Positions 33,430-43,499 of a stretch of DNA of 64,000 nucleotides are shown one piece after another. The stretch's first letter is position 1; each line of letters begins with the position of its first letter. The stretch comes from Liopterus haemorrhoidalis (Eukaryota > Arthropoda > Insecta > Coleoptera > Dytiscidae): positions 13,733,575 to 13,797,574 of the forward strand of contig OZ020616.1 of NCBI GenBank assembly GCA_963971575.1, in the 5' to 3' direction. Position numbers and translations under genes: made by a program. Below the pieces are notes generated by a model. That model was not told where the DNA came from. It ran no database searches and worked only from the letters and a program-made list of their open reading frames with translations.

Positions 33430-34142
33430 TTATTTCTTACTTATTTACTGAAAAATTTAAATTTAGCCATATATAACTTTGACAAAATAAAAATGGAAAT
33501 AAAAACAAAAAATAAAATTGTCTCTTCTGCCCGGGAGCGAACCCTAGTTTGCTGCGTAGGAAGCGAGCAAGCTAACCATTAAACCAGGATATGACTTCTA
33601 GTATAGTGTGTTACATAACTATAACTTTTGTACATCGTCAACTAAAAAACACAAAAGATGCGTTATTTTCCGAAAACATAATCTGATCAAAAATTCCTGT
33701 TGTAATATTCCGGTTTACACCAATGTACATTACTTAGAATTTTTTCAGATTTTTATTTTAAACCATCTGGGCTACATATGTGGGACAAAATTTCTTTGGC
33801 ACAATTTTGGCAAAATCGCATCAAAATAATTTATTTAGCAAAAATAAAATTTTGATCGTTAATCCATGTACTAAGGGCTTTCATTTAATAACCTACTCAA
33901 ATTAAAAAAAAATATATGTTTTTTTTTCGATGAGCACATATTTGTTTATATATTTAGGGGGATATGTTTTTTAGATATTTTAGTATTTTCCCTAGGTGCG
34001 GGTCAAAGAGTTGTATAAGAACGCCAAATTTCAACTCTCTAAGTTTAGCCGTTTGTCCCATTTTTACCGAACAGACAGACAGACAGACAAACAGACGACA
34101 AAATGACGGTATAAGGGTTTTTGGTCATACCTACAAAACCCT
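33430..34142 (-). mobile_element. GTCT element, copy B (3' part degraded)
   Basis: The minus-strand start AGGGTTTTGTAGGTATGACC lies at 34142, followed by a short GTCT array (34068-34098), the GAGAGTTGAAATTTGG block, and the TTTTCGGAAAATAACGCAT block at about 33660. Then come a tRNA-like segment and an AT-rich tail. The terminal hairpin end is missing. Order and spacing match copies A and C. Confidence 0.8.
33525..33593 (-). ncRNA. tRNA-like segment in GTCT element B
   Basis: Minus reading: GGTTTAATGGTTAGC (A-box-like, 33585-33571) and GGGTTCGCTCC (B-box-like, 33544-33534), about 40 bp apart. It differs from the segments in copies A and C. CCGGG downstream could pair with part of an acceptor or T arm. 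A functional tRNA is not supported. Confidence 0.6.
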
Positions 34143-34159
34143 AAAAAAAGAATTTTAGA

Positions 34160-34717
34160 TTTAAATTTCTCAAAACGAATGCTGACAGCAAGTGCAACAT
34201 CATGGAAGAAATAATTTGAAGAATATTTTCTGCAAACAAAGCCTACTATGCCCTTAACAATTTATTCAGATCACGATCCTATTCAGGCATACAAAAATAA
34301 GATTATATAAGACCCTTCTTCGATGCATACTCATATATGGAAGTGAATCTTGAACACTTCGACAAGAACAAGAATGACGGCTGAGAATCTTTGAATGCAA
34401 GATTCTATGGAAAATTTTGGTCCTGTCCAAGAGGATGGAATAATGAAAATCAGAAGAAATTCTGTATAATGAATCGGATGTGATTGGCTTCATAAAAAAA
34501 TCCAGAATACGTTGGATCAGACTGCCCAAAAACACACCAGTGAGAAGAGTATTTGGTAGCGTTCCAGGTACAAAGAGACGAAGAGGAAGACCTCGAATAA
34601 GATGAGTGGATAATGTGTACAAAGACTTGCAAAGAATCGATGCCCATAATTAGAGAAGATTAGCGCGTGACCGCGGAAGGTGGAAGAAGTTTGTGGAGGC
34701 AGCAAAAACCCTCTAAA
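34160..34717 (+). pseudogene. RTE-type LINE, C-terminal part
   Basis: One main frame with stops reads IRLYKTLLRCILIYGSES, LRIFECKILWKIL, LYNESDVIGFIKKSRIRWI and RRVFGSVPGTKRRRGRPRIR, then RDRGRWKKFVEAAKTL. This is the thumb and C-terminal region of RTE/endonuclease-RT LINEs. Its TAA (34714-34716) lies one base before the adjacent Harbinger end. Confidence 0.8.
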
Positions 34718-35337
34718 GGCGCGTCCCCACTATGCCGCTGGTTAAGCCAAATTGGCAAAGCCAGTGGCTGTAAAAACGTCCACATCTGTGTTGGCATTTA
34801 GTTTAGTCGCACAATGTTCACCGAGGAGGATTTACTAATTGCTTCAGCTGCTGCATACTTGACAGTGAAGAAAAAACACGCAAATGGCGCAAACGACGGT
34901 TTTAGGTATGTCCAAGTCTTCAAAGTAGATCATGATATGGAGCACGTGAGTTAATGAAGGATTTAGAATTGGGCGATGTGGACGAATTGAGTCTCGAGTA
35001 CAGAGGATGTGGTTTCAAAAACTTTTCTCGAATGAAAAGTAACGATTTTGAAGTTCTTCTAAATTTGATTGCACCAAATATCAAGAAGGAAGAAGGAAGA
35101 TTCAGAAGTCTGAAGGAAGATACGTTACAACTGAAGCCTGAAGTCGCATGATACCAGTGGTTGGCACGTCCCCACTCTCCGTTCTTATTGGCTTTCTTTG
35201 AAGGAGACCGACACTCGAGCGATTCTTGTTGGTTCGCCGCTAACACGATGGCACGTGCCAACGGTCACGTCTACATTACTTCTGGCATTGCCAAATGGAC
35301 TTGCCAACTGGCAAACAGCGGCATAGTGTGGACGCCG
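34718..35337 (+). mobile_element. Harbinger element (about 620 bp)
   Basis: GGCGCGTCCCCACTATGCCG at the left and the inward-read right end GCGTCCACACTATGCCG form the TIR, extending into the CTG-TTxGCC region. The duplication is unclear. It carries the first part of a Harbinger nuclease. Confidence 0.75.
34814..35151 (+). pseudogene. Harbinger nuclease N-terminal part
   Basis: MFTEEDLLIASAAAYL at 34814, a stop after about 30 codons, then across frames YGARELMKDLELGDVDEL, FKNFSRMKSNDFEVLLNLIA and PNIKKE. These correspond to the region before the HTH in ALP1/HARBI1-like nucleases (usual pattern RMxxxxFxxLLxxIxPxIxK). Stops and loss of the catalytic core make it dead. Confidence 0.75.
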
Positions 35338-35439
35338 CTTATGAGTTGTAAAAGCCAATTGTTTAATTGATTACGATCGTTTCTAATCTTCTTTTTAATA
35401 TATTAATTACTATTATATTCTTTGGCGAGCGTCCCATTA

Positions 35440-36065
35440 TTTTTCCAACTATGTTAGAGTCAATGACACGGAATTGAATTCCTTTTTCCCTACATCTGGC
35501 GTACCCCAAGGAACAATTCTAGGCCCCTTTCTGTTCCTCCTACTCATTAACGATTTACCTGTGGAAGTAGGAACCAGTAAGTCACTTCTTTATGCAGACG
35601 ATCTTAAGCTGTTTCGTGTAATCAACAAGTCGGAGGACTGCCTGCTGTTGCAAAAAGACTTAATAGTGTAGTGAACTGGTGCGAAAAAAATATACCCAAA
35701 ATGAATATCAAAAAATGCAAAGTAATATCCTTTACACGCAATATAAACAAAATAATTCACGATTACCATATTGACAATATAGTGCTGTTTAGAGATAGTA
35801 AAGTGAAAAACTTGGTGTACTATTTAGACACAATTTTAATTTTGGTGACCACATAGACAATATAGTGAATAGTGCACTAAAAACTTTAGGATTTATACTA
35901 AAGAACAGTGGTAGTTTTATATATCTGCACCTTAGTTACTGTATTGTGCACTAGTTCGACCTAAATTAGAGTACGAGAATGCAATATGGAGCCCAATAAC
36001 AATGTCCCACAAAAATCAAATAGAAAAAGTACAAAATAAATTTGTAAGAAACCTGACCCTCCTTT
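35440..36065 (+). pseudogene. LINE reverse transcriptase core (jockey-like)
   Basis: SGVPQGTILGPFLFLLLIND, LLYADDLKLF (catalytic YADD at 35591-35602) and LLQKDL lie in one frame. After a TAG/frameshift, WCEKNIPKMNIKKCKVISF continues. Further frames give HIDNIVNSALKTLGFIL and EYENAIWSP with QIEKVQNKFVRNL near 36050. Multiple breaks. 5' and 3' ends missing. Confidence 0.82.
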
Positions 36066-36220
36066 TCCTTTAAAAACCAGTTAAAACCAGTGGCGAAGGG
36101 AGGCCTCCGGTTGATTTGCCCTCCCATAAAAAAAATAATAATAAAAGAAAAAATTTAAAAAAAGAAAATTAAAATAAAAGGGTTAGGTAAACCTTCAAAA
36201 ATACATCAAATTATGTTTTA

Positions 36221-37491
36221 CCAGGTCTACAAGTATGAAATGCGGATTTTTTTTTAAAATAAAACACATTAAACTCAAAAGAACAGTAAAAGTTTATTTA
36301 TTCAAAGTATGCTCCATTAGAAGTTATACATTTTTCCCATCTTTCAGGCAATTTGTGAATACCTCGCCAGTAGAACTACTCCCCTTTCCCCGCAAACCAT
36401 TCATCTAGCCATTCTTTCACATTTTCATATGAACAAAAGTGCTGCTCGGTAAGTGCGTGACCCATCGATGCGAACAAGTGGTAATCTGAAGGGGCCAAGT
36501 CTGGTGAGTAAGCGGCATGGGGTAGCACTTCCCACTTGAGTGCCTCCAATGTATTGCAAACTGCTTTTACCTTATGTGATGGAGCGTTACCGTGAAGAAA
36601 GATTACCTTGTGCTGTCTTCTTTCGTATTCTGGTCGTTTTATGAGCAGCGAATGGTTCAATTCGATCAGTTGTTGTTGGTAGCGTTGGGTATTAACTGTC
36701 TCACCAGGTTTTAACAATTCATAATAGACCACACCATTTTGGTCCCACCAAGTACAGAGCATTGTCTTTTTGCCAAAGCGATTCGGTCTTGCAGTTGATG
36801 TGGATGGTGAGCCTGGGTTCACCCATGATTTTTTGCGTTTGGGACTTTCAAAATAAATCCATTTTTCATTGCCAGTAATGATACGATGCAAAAAAGACTT
36901 TCTTTTGTATCGTGCAAGCAAAATTTTACAAGTGTTTTTGCGTTTTTCTATCTGCCTCTCATACAATGCATGTGGAACCCATCTGCCGACTTTCTGGATC
37001 TTACCCATCTCTCGTAGGCGATTGGAAACAGCTTGTTGACTAATGCCTAACTGCTCTGCTAGTTGTTTTTGTGATTGACTATCGTCTTCCTGTAGCAATG
37101 TTTCCAATTTTGTATCTTCATATTTTTTTTGGAGGTTTTCCATGTTCTTTGTCTGTAAGATCAAAATCACCATTTTTGAAACGCCGAAACCATCGTTCAC
37201 ACGTATCTTGCGATGGAGCATATTCACCATAAGCTTCTCGAAGCAGTCGGTATGATTCAGTAGCAGTTTTTTTCAAATGAAAACAAAACAGTAGTACTGT
37301 CCGCGAATGCTCTTTATTTGGCACAAAATTTGACATTTTTAACACAGTAAAACAAACTATATGATCACTTTTCAAATTATAATCTATACGCATTTGACAC
37401 TTAATAATAACTTAACAAAACGCCATATGTGTTGAAACTTTGATCTATACACTATGTTATAAAAATTCGCATTTCATACTTGTAGACCTGG
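36221..37491 (-). mobile_element. Mos1-like mariner element 2 (1271 bp)
   Basis: Ends CCAGGTCTACAAGTATGAA and its complement, TA on both sides, same orientation as and closely similar to the element at 16632-17893. Confidence 0.95.
36300..37345 (-). pseudogene. Mos1-like mariner transposase (copy 2)
   Basis: N-terminal frame from SNFVPNKEHS (near 37335) through CERWFRRFKNGDFDL; a frameshift after HGKPPKK near 37125. The long second frame then carries EQLGISQQAVSNRLREMGK, the first catalytic block as ITGNEKWIYF (Asp to Asn), the second as FLHGNAPSH (Asp to Gly), and YSPDLAPSDYHLF intact. A TAG after EWFAGKG (36376) truncates the last 25 or so residues, which are still readable downstream. Its catalytic losses differ from copy 1. 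Confidence 0.95.
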
Positions 37492-37529
37492 TATACAAAT
37501 TTTTGACCAAGGCTTGGTTTCCTAGTCAT

Positions 37530-37866
37530 GATTTTTTTTAAATTTTAATGTCTAATAACTTCCGTTTCCGATTTCGGATCTTTATAAAAAACATTAGGGT
37601 TCTTCCCAATTATTAGAAAAAATTTTTAGAACCAGAACGAACTCTCTAAGTTAAACCGTTCTTGAGTTATCGTGTATACACACACACAGCCACACACACA
37701 CATACACACACACAGACACACATAAGGACGGCACTTCGAAAATAGGTTTTTTGGATTCCCTGGACCATGAAACATGGTCATCAGTCAAAATCTCGACATC
37801 GAAATTTTTTTCCAGTACTTTGTAACTGGACTTGTGCACTCTGTACATATCTGTATACTCACTGGT
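37530..37866 (+). repeat. Interspersed repeat with (CA)n core
   Basis: CTCTCTAAGTTAAACCGTTC before an imperfect CA array (37678-37724), then GGACGGCACTTCGAAAATAG. The organisation, a phrase like CTAAGTTxAACCG followed by a simple-sequence core, resembles the GTCT element body without sharing its ends. Confidence 0.5.
37678..37724. repeat. Imperfect (CA)n microsatellite
   Basis: ACACAC runs broken by AGCC, ATAC and AGAC. Confidence 0.9.
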
Positions 37867-37867
37867 T

Positions 37868-37870
37868 GAA

Positions 37871-37905
<35 letters not shown>

Positions 37906-37910
37906 AAAAA

Positions 37911-37941
<31 letters not shown>

Positions 37942-37942
37942 A
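37868..37942. repeat. (AATA)n microsatellite
   Basis: About 18 AATA units with one A-rich interruption. On the minus strand it gives a spurious Ile/Tyr/Leu/Phe frame. Confidence 0.95.
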
Positions 37943-38727
37943 TGTTATATTGTGTCCTGTTCCATTGGCAACAAGATTTGTTTTGTTAAAATTTATATAA
38001 TCTGCAACCAATTCTAAGAGTAATAGTTGGTGGTCTTTTATTGTTTCGTGTCTCTTGGCCGCCATACAAGGATATCATCCATTTTTCATCTTAAAATGCT
38101 GTTTTAGTGCCATTCAAGTTGCCTTACAATTGTTAACTAATATATAATTGAATTAACCAGGGAAAAGTTCAGAATTATGTCTTAGATATTTACCTTATCT
38201 TCTTACATAACTTTATTATTTAACTGATAACTGATGTTTATAAAATAGTTAGTCATAATTTTCTTAGAAATGTGACGTGATAGTTCCCAATTTTAATCTG
38301 CACACAATTCACAATAATACTGTGACCGAATAATAGTGTTACGTAATTGAAGACAAATGTGGAAGAAATTAGTTATAAAAATGAGCAAGAAACAATTTAT
38401 GAAGAAATTTGGTAAGATTACAAAAAACTATATCCGTATTTAAATTTCTCTAATGACTAAACTATGAAACAAAATAAAAGCTAGCAAAGTACACACTTAT
38501 TAATATACAGTTTCAATAACGTCAAAAGAGATGAATTGGGCTCAACAGCGCTTTGAAGTGACACCAAGTGGACAGAATTTGAACTAGTGGAACAAGTAAC
38601 TGTTTATTGTGTACTAGTGACTACCTCGTGTTGTTTGTATCGCGTTTAAACTTTAATGTTGCAGTTTGTTTGTAACATTAAATTTTGATAGCAACTATTA
38701 TTCTTTTTTATATTATTTTGTGTTATA
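37943..38727. other. Gene-free stretch
   Basis: AT-rich; no coding sequence recognised. Confidence 0.5.
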
Positions 38728-38970
38728 ATGAGTTGTCATAACACAAACTGCTGTGTATTTTGTTGTCACTCTAGGAAAAGAAGTGAGAGAAACATTCACT
38801 TCCATTTTTTCCAAATGTAAAACAATTTGTGAAAATAATAAATATATTTGGTGTTGTGGAAGAGATAAATAGGTTAAAAAGCATGGGAAAATGCTATAAA
38901 CACGGAAAAAGAGTGAGAGTGTGCGAAATGCATTTAAAAGCTACAGATTACATCAATATTGTTAACTTAT
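38728..38970 (+). pseudogene. THAP-type zinc-finger remnant
   Basis: MSCHNTNCCVFCCHSRK at 38728, then RNIHFHFF, a stop, and further on KSMGKCYKHGKRVRVCEMHL with KATDYI. Cysteine-rich start, FHxF, and a late CxxH before a hydrophobic end match the C2CH layout of THAP domains, which bind DNA in P-element-like transposases and many insect proteins. Stops in the middle disrupt it. Confidence 0.5.
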
Positions 38971-39287
38971 TAATATTTAACAAACTAGTATTTATTAAAA
39001 ATATTCAACTAATAAGAAATACTCAATTATAAAAATCCTTCTCGATCATAAAGAAATATCTACCCGAGTAACTTTAATAAAGGATTAGGGCATGCGGTCT
39101 CAAATATTGTACATAGATATTCTGATACAGCTTCACTGAAGTGTTTGCTTTCGTTTTTGATTAATTTTTTTAGGCAGCGAGTTTCTAACAAAGGTTGCGG
39201 TTTACAGGTGCAGGTTATCTTGCAGTTTTAATATTCCAGTGACTTTTTGAGGTGGTGATTTTACACTGCTTGTTTGTTAACACAACC

Positions 39288-39390
39288 CACATATGTCAAC
39301 ATCATTTTCCGAAATTCCGTATAATATAACACGACCGGCGTTTAACAACTCATCTCCTTTAACTACATACCTAGAAGAAGGTACTGCACC
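39288..39390 (-). CDS. Exon-like stretch, KGDELLNAGRV family
   Basis: After a TTTTTTAG acceptor-like site the minus strand reads GAVPSSRYVVKGDELLNAGR, VILYGISENDVDICGLC, then a TAA. The phrase KGDELLxAGRVxxYG is one I recall from transposon-linked insect proteins with SWIM/YqaJ domains, where the frame continues past CGLC into the zinc finger. Here it stops, so it is probably a fragment. It lies opposite in strand to the THAP remnant 300 bp away. Confidence 0.35.
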
Positions 39391-39844
39391 TAAAAAATTT
39401 AAATAATTTAGTAAGGATAGCGGTTAATTATTCATTGTAAATCAAAGAATTAACATGTAAACAAATGACAGCTTTCACATTACTCGCTTCGATCAGCTCT
39501 TTCACAGCGATCACAGCGCCGTCATCGGCTATTGTTGAGTCCAATATAAACCTAAAAGGCACATTTTACATTATCGGTATTGTTATTATCAGTTTATATG
39601 CTCCAATACAGTGGTCTTCAACCTACTTACATCTGAGGAACCCTACAGTTGAAATGTTATTTCTTTGGAACCCCAAGGCAAAAAGCCACAAGAGACTGTA
39701 TCTTTATAATTTTAAGGTCAAATGTTTTAAAATAAGTATTTAGATGTATACTATTGAATTTAGTCTTGAACAAAATTGATATTTTATAGCTGACTATATT
39801 TTTTAAATGTAGGTACCTATAATATACGGTTTTACTTTTTAAAT
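39391..39844. other. Gene-free stretch
   Basis: 39613-39680 (CAGTGGTCTTCAACCTACTT, GAACCC) resembles a hAT end without a clear partner. Otherwise nothing recognised. Confidence 0.4.
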
Positions 39845-39852
39845 AATGCAAT

Positions 39853-40476
39853 CAGGGCCGGATTTACAAAACGCGAGGTCTTAGGCTACTCAAATTTTTA
39901 GGCCCCTTCAATAGACCACCTCCTTTTTTTTAATATTTCTGAGTTTATCACTTTCAATGCTCATAATGCTCAGTGCGGATAACCTGTATTGAGACATTGT
40001 GCTCTTTAATTCATTATTAATTCTGTTAAGTTTTAAAAAAGACCTCAGTTCAAAGCAGTTAGTGACTATTAAACTAAGAAGCAGTCGTAGGATTGCTTCT
40101 ATGTTAGGTAAAGCCATCTGTATTTTTTCTTTATGCATTATTTGGTAGAGGTCTGCATGAGACTGAGGGAGTTCTTCTAAAGGGGTAAAATGTTTTTTTT
40201 TTACGGATTCCTCAATATCTCTTAGGCCCAATGAGATATCGACTTTTTGCTACCAATTAACATGTTCAAAAACGTATTTTGCCTTAGTTAACCTATAAAG
40301 AGCAAAACTAGATTCAGGGTGAATTATAAAACCCTTCGTATGGTCTGTGTTTCTTGTGTTCTAGCATATTTTATTTTTATTTTTAGTACCTATGCATCTT
40401 ATTGAATATTGAGGCCCTCTGGACTTAGGAGGCCCACTGCTTAAGCTTACTTAGCCTATAGGAAAATCCGGCCTTG
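39853..40476 (-). mobile_element. hAT element, perfect 8-bp duplication AATGCAAT
   Basis: CAGGGCCGGATTTAC and the inward-read right end CAAGGCCGGATTTTCC form the TIR. AATGCAAT occurs at 39845-39852 and 40477-40484. 624 bp with a decayed transposase C-terminus. Confidence 0.93.
39908..40231 (-). pseudogene. hAT transposase C-terminal fragment
   Basis: HFTPLEELPQSHADLYQI, ALPNIEAILRLLLSLIVTNC, LRSFLKLNRINNELKSTMSQ and RLSALSIMSIESDKLRN correspond to the end of the catalytic domain and the dimerisation block of ZMYM1-like hATs. The usual SERSFSKLK reads LRSFLKLN here, which suggests decay. The N-terminal part is absent from the element. Confidence 0.75.
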
Positions 40477-40484
40477 AATGCAAT

Positions 40485-41477
40485 CAATACCTATCCAATA
40501 TAATTTTTAATGCAAATTATAAATAAAAAGAATCGAATATTTAGCGATATGCTGTTTTGATCTTACTTATTTATTTATTATAAACATTTATTAGCAATCA
40601 TTATAAACAAATAAAGTAATATAGTAATTTATAAACATAAAATTCTATATTAAATATAAGTATAAAAAATAACTTTTTACTTTAAGTAGACTTCATAATT
40701 AAGCAAAAATGGTTATAACCTTCCTTTTGTGCACCTTTTGTACATGTACAAGTTTGCACCGATGTTGGTCAAACTACTTTGACTTGTGATGAGAATACCG
40801 CCTCTGAAGCGAACGTCAGCCAGCGCCAAGCCTAGCATACACGATCCGCGGAGCTAGACAAATGTAAACACTGGCCGTGACTTGCCGGCGTGGCAAGTAC
40901 AGACGGCGTGTCTGTAGGCACTTTTAGCCGAATCCCAATTCTTTCGCTGTAGCAAAAACCTTGAGAAAAAATATTCGTTAGCCAAATTATTTGTTACTCA
41001 GGTCATTCGTTAACTGAGTTAGTACTGTATCCTTAAATTTGTTTAACCGACTAAATTTATCGTTCAATCGTTTCAAAATCTTTTATTCAAATACTATCAA
41101 TAAATTATGTCAAGTCAGTAAGTCTATTCTAATATTACGAAATGGTGAAAAATTGCTGAATAGGGTAATTATCACAACCCCTTCGACTGTCCAATCAGGA
41201 GTGAGGGATAGAGAGCGCCTGTTCTGGGCGGAGCTATCGGCGTCGTTTCGTCCTATAAGCACCGCGACGCATTATAACACGTCATATTCAAATTATTTAC
41301 TCATATAATGTTCGATAATATATTAGGATATTGTTATGTACAGGGCGATTGAAAATTAATTTATTGTGAAGTATATATTGATTTCTACAATATTAGTTGC
41401 TGCGTTTATTTCCTTTAGTTTCAAACATTATCCAGTCTGGTTATATTATGGCTGGTCTACTCCAGAAATTTATCTCA
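40485..41477. other. Gene-free stretch
   Basis: 40780-40930 and 41185-41285 are noticeably less AT-rich than their surroundings and contain several CG dinucleotides. A promoter is possible but no exon or conserved motif supports it. Confidence 0.4.
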
Positions 41478-41485
41478 GTGGGAAG

Positions 41486-41708
41486 CAGTGGCGGCGCTCG
41501 CTCTTAAAATCTGGGGGAGCCAGGAAATTTTTGAGTAAAATTTGGGGGGGTCAAGAAATATTTTAAATCATTAATGACCTAAAAAAAGGGCCTCACTTCT
41601 AAAATACGTTTTTCTCCAAGCAATTCTGGGGGGGGGGGGGCACCTGGGGGCCAGATCATTTTTTGGGAGGGCCTTGGCCCCTCAGACCCCCCGCTGGCGC
41701 CGCCACTG
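41486..41708. mobile_element. hAT MITE with poly-G tract
   Basis: CAGTGGCGGCGCTCGC and the inward-read right end CAGTGGCGGCGCCAGC. Duplication GTGGGAAG (41478-41485) versus GTGGGAAC (41709-41716). A 13-G run lies at 41628-41640. 223 bp. Confidence 0.88.
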
Positions 41709-41774
41709 GTGGGAACCAATTTCTTCAATGTCGGTCTTATTTTCCATGCTTTGGCACATGATTTTTACTATGAT

Positions 41775-42125
41775 CAGAGCCGCAGTAAGGAAAACTTGCG
41801 CTAGGGGCAAAACTGCGTTTTGGCGCCCCTTGGCAAATAAATGTTAGTGATAAGCAAATTCCCAGTGAAGAGCAAAAAAAAAGGTCCTCACCTCCCAAAA
41901 TCCAAGTGAAGAGCAAAAAAAAGGTCCTCACCTTCCAAAATCCAAGTGAAGAGCAAAAAAAAGGTCCTCACCTCCCAAATTCCAAGTGAAGAGCAAAAAA
42001 AGTCCTCACCTCCCAAATTCGCGCCCCTTAGTCAAATGTGGCGCCCCTTAGTCAAGCTCATCAGCGCCCTTTTCCTTAGTGCGCTAGGGGCCGTCGCCCC
42101 CTCTGGGGTCCCTTTTGCGGCTCTG
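41775..42125. mobile_element. hAT MITE with minisatellite (copy 3)
   Basis: CAGAGCCGCAGTAAGG and inward-read CAGAGCCGCAAAAGGG. Duplication ACTATGAT versus ACTATGGT. The interior carries four AAGTGAAGAGCAAAAAAAAG-type units and mirrored GGGGCAAAACTGCG / TTTTCCTTAGTGCG blocks. 351 bp. Confidence 0.9.
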
Positions 42126-42659
42126 ACTATGGTGTTAAATAGTACAGCTTAAGCTGCATTCACAGCTCTTAAATTAGTCGACTATAGACTATGACTTGTG
42201 GTCTGTTGATTGTCACTAACAAATTTGTCATACGGTAACGCGAGCGTTTACAGCTCTAAATTTAATGCATTATGCTTTGTCGATTATAGTTAGTGCGTTT
42301 TTTTAATGAGACAGACATATAAACACACATTAGCTATATCACTTTACATAACCTAAAAAATACTGTCACATGTATTTCAACAAATTTCGGAAATCGTGTA
42401 ATGAAAAAGAATTGCTGTAATTGCGGTTATAATTTTATTATTAAAATTTAGTAAGAAATCACGATCTCGCTGATGGCGGGTTCGTAAAAAGTCACAAATG
42501 TTTTTATTCCATCGTAGTTGGTTTGAAAAAACATAGATGTCACAACATTTGTTCGCATTAATTTTCAGAGCAGTAAGCGTTTTGGTTAAACGTTAAAACT
42601 ATATACTAATTTTATCCACAATGCACAGTTTGTAGTCGAGTAATTTAAGAGCTGTAAAT

Positions 42660-43262
42660 TAAGGTGACAATTTTTTGTCAAATATAAAACCAGGACATTT
42701 AAAATAGCCCAAGTACAGGCGCGTACAATAGGAGAGGGGTCCTTGGGTCCTGCCCCACCCCCAAGAACTAAAAAAAATTATACACTTAATAAAAACTAAG
42801 CTACTAAAAATAATATCATCTCTTTTGTTGATAAAAAACAAATCATAGTCAAAATGTAACTAACATACAAGACCACCCCACCCCGTAAAAAGGTAATAAT
42901 AAATTTTATATTATTTATCAGATATTTTTTAGAAATAGACCCTCCCTCTCAGTTAATTTTTCTAGGAGTGCGCCTGCTCAGTCAGCATGAAGAAAAGTGG
43001 CTATCGTAGAAAATATATTTAAAAAATATTGCAGAGTAAGCTTAGTTTTTTTGCCTTTAAGTGAAAAAATAAAATGTTCTTCTTTTATTTATATTGTAGA
43101 TTAAGAAAATAATTTTGAAAAGGCCGCTACACTGCTGAGCCGTATTTTGATAATTTTTGATTTTGTTTCCCTAAATTGTACTGGTTAATTTCACGACTAA
43201 CCAGGACCAATGACCAAAAAAACAGTACAGTACTGGTAAAACCAGTACGAATGGTCACCTTA
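42660..43262. mobile_element. hAT-type element nested in 42152-43275
   Basis: Ends TAAGGTGACAATTTTTTG and inward-read TAAGGTGACCATTCG. TGTAAAT occurs at 42653-42659 and 43263-43269. The outer TIR shows the pre-insertion site once. TAAGGTGACCA ends with inner CAGTACTG motifs are typical of short hAT elements. Non-coding. Confidence 0.8.
42716..42976. mobile_element. Probable third-level hAT MITE
   Basis: CAGGCGCGTACAATAGGAG at 42716 against inward-read CAGGCGCACTCCTAG from 42976, with C-rich segments (CCCCACCCCC, ACCCCACCCC) inside. The 8-bp flanks match only partly, so the boundary is inferred. Confidence 0.5.
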
Positions 43263-43499
43263 TGTAAATGCAGCTTTAGGCTTTATTATAGGTACTTCTT
43301 GGACCAAAGAGTTTAGTGTTATGTTTGTTTAGATCTGAGTTTCCCAACCTTTTTTATCGATCAACCCCGTAAATACGAAAAAATTCCTTTTCCTATCCCC
43401 CAGTATAATGATTTAGTTAGTGAGTTACGTAAAAAATAATAAAACTTGTTTGTTTAATAAAAATTTTATTTCCAACAAAAATAAATCTGCATGAATATA

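Larger units (their letters stand above)
42152..43275. mobile_element. Harbinger-type element, TTA duplication, outer shell of a nest
   Basis: AGCTGCATTCACAGCTCTTA at the left; the right end is the complement of AGCTGCATTTACAGCTCTTA with a 603-bp hAT inserted in the middle of that repeat. TTA flanks 42149-42151 and 43276-43278. About 0.5 kb without the insert. Confidence 0.82.

Noticed and set aside
34266..34705. Three minus-strand ORFs of 62-118 codons
   Set aside because: Antisense of the RTE C-terminal region on the plus strand.
34920..35261. 113-codon minus-strand ORF
   Set aside because: Antisense of the Harbinger nuclease remnant.
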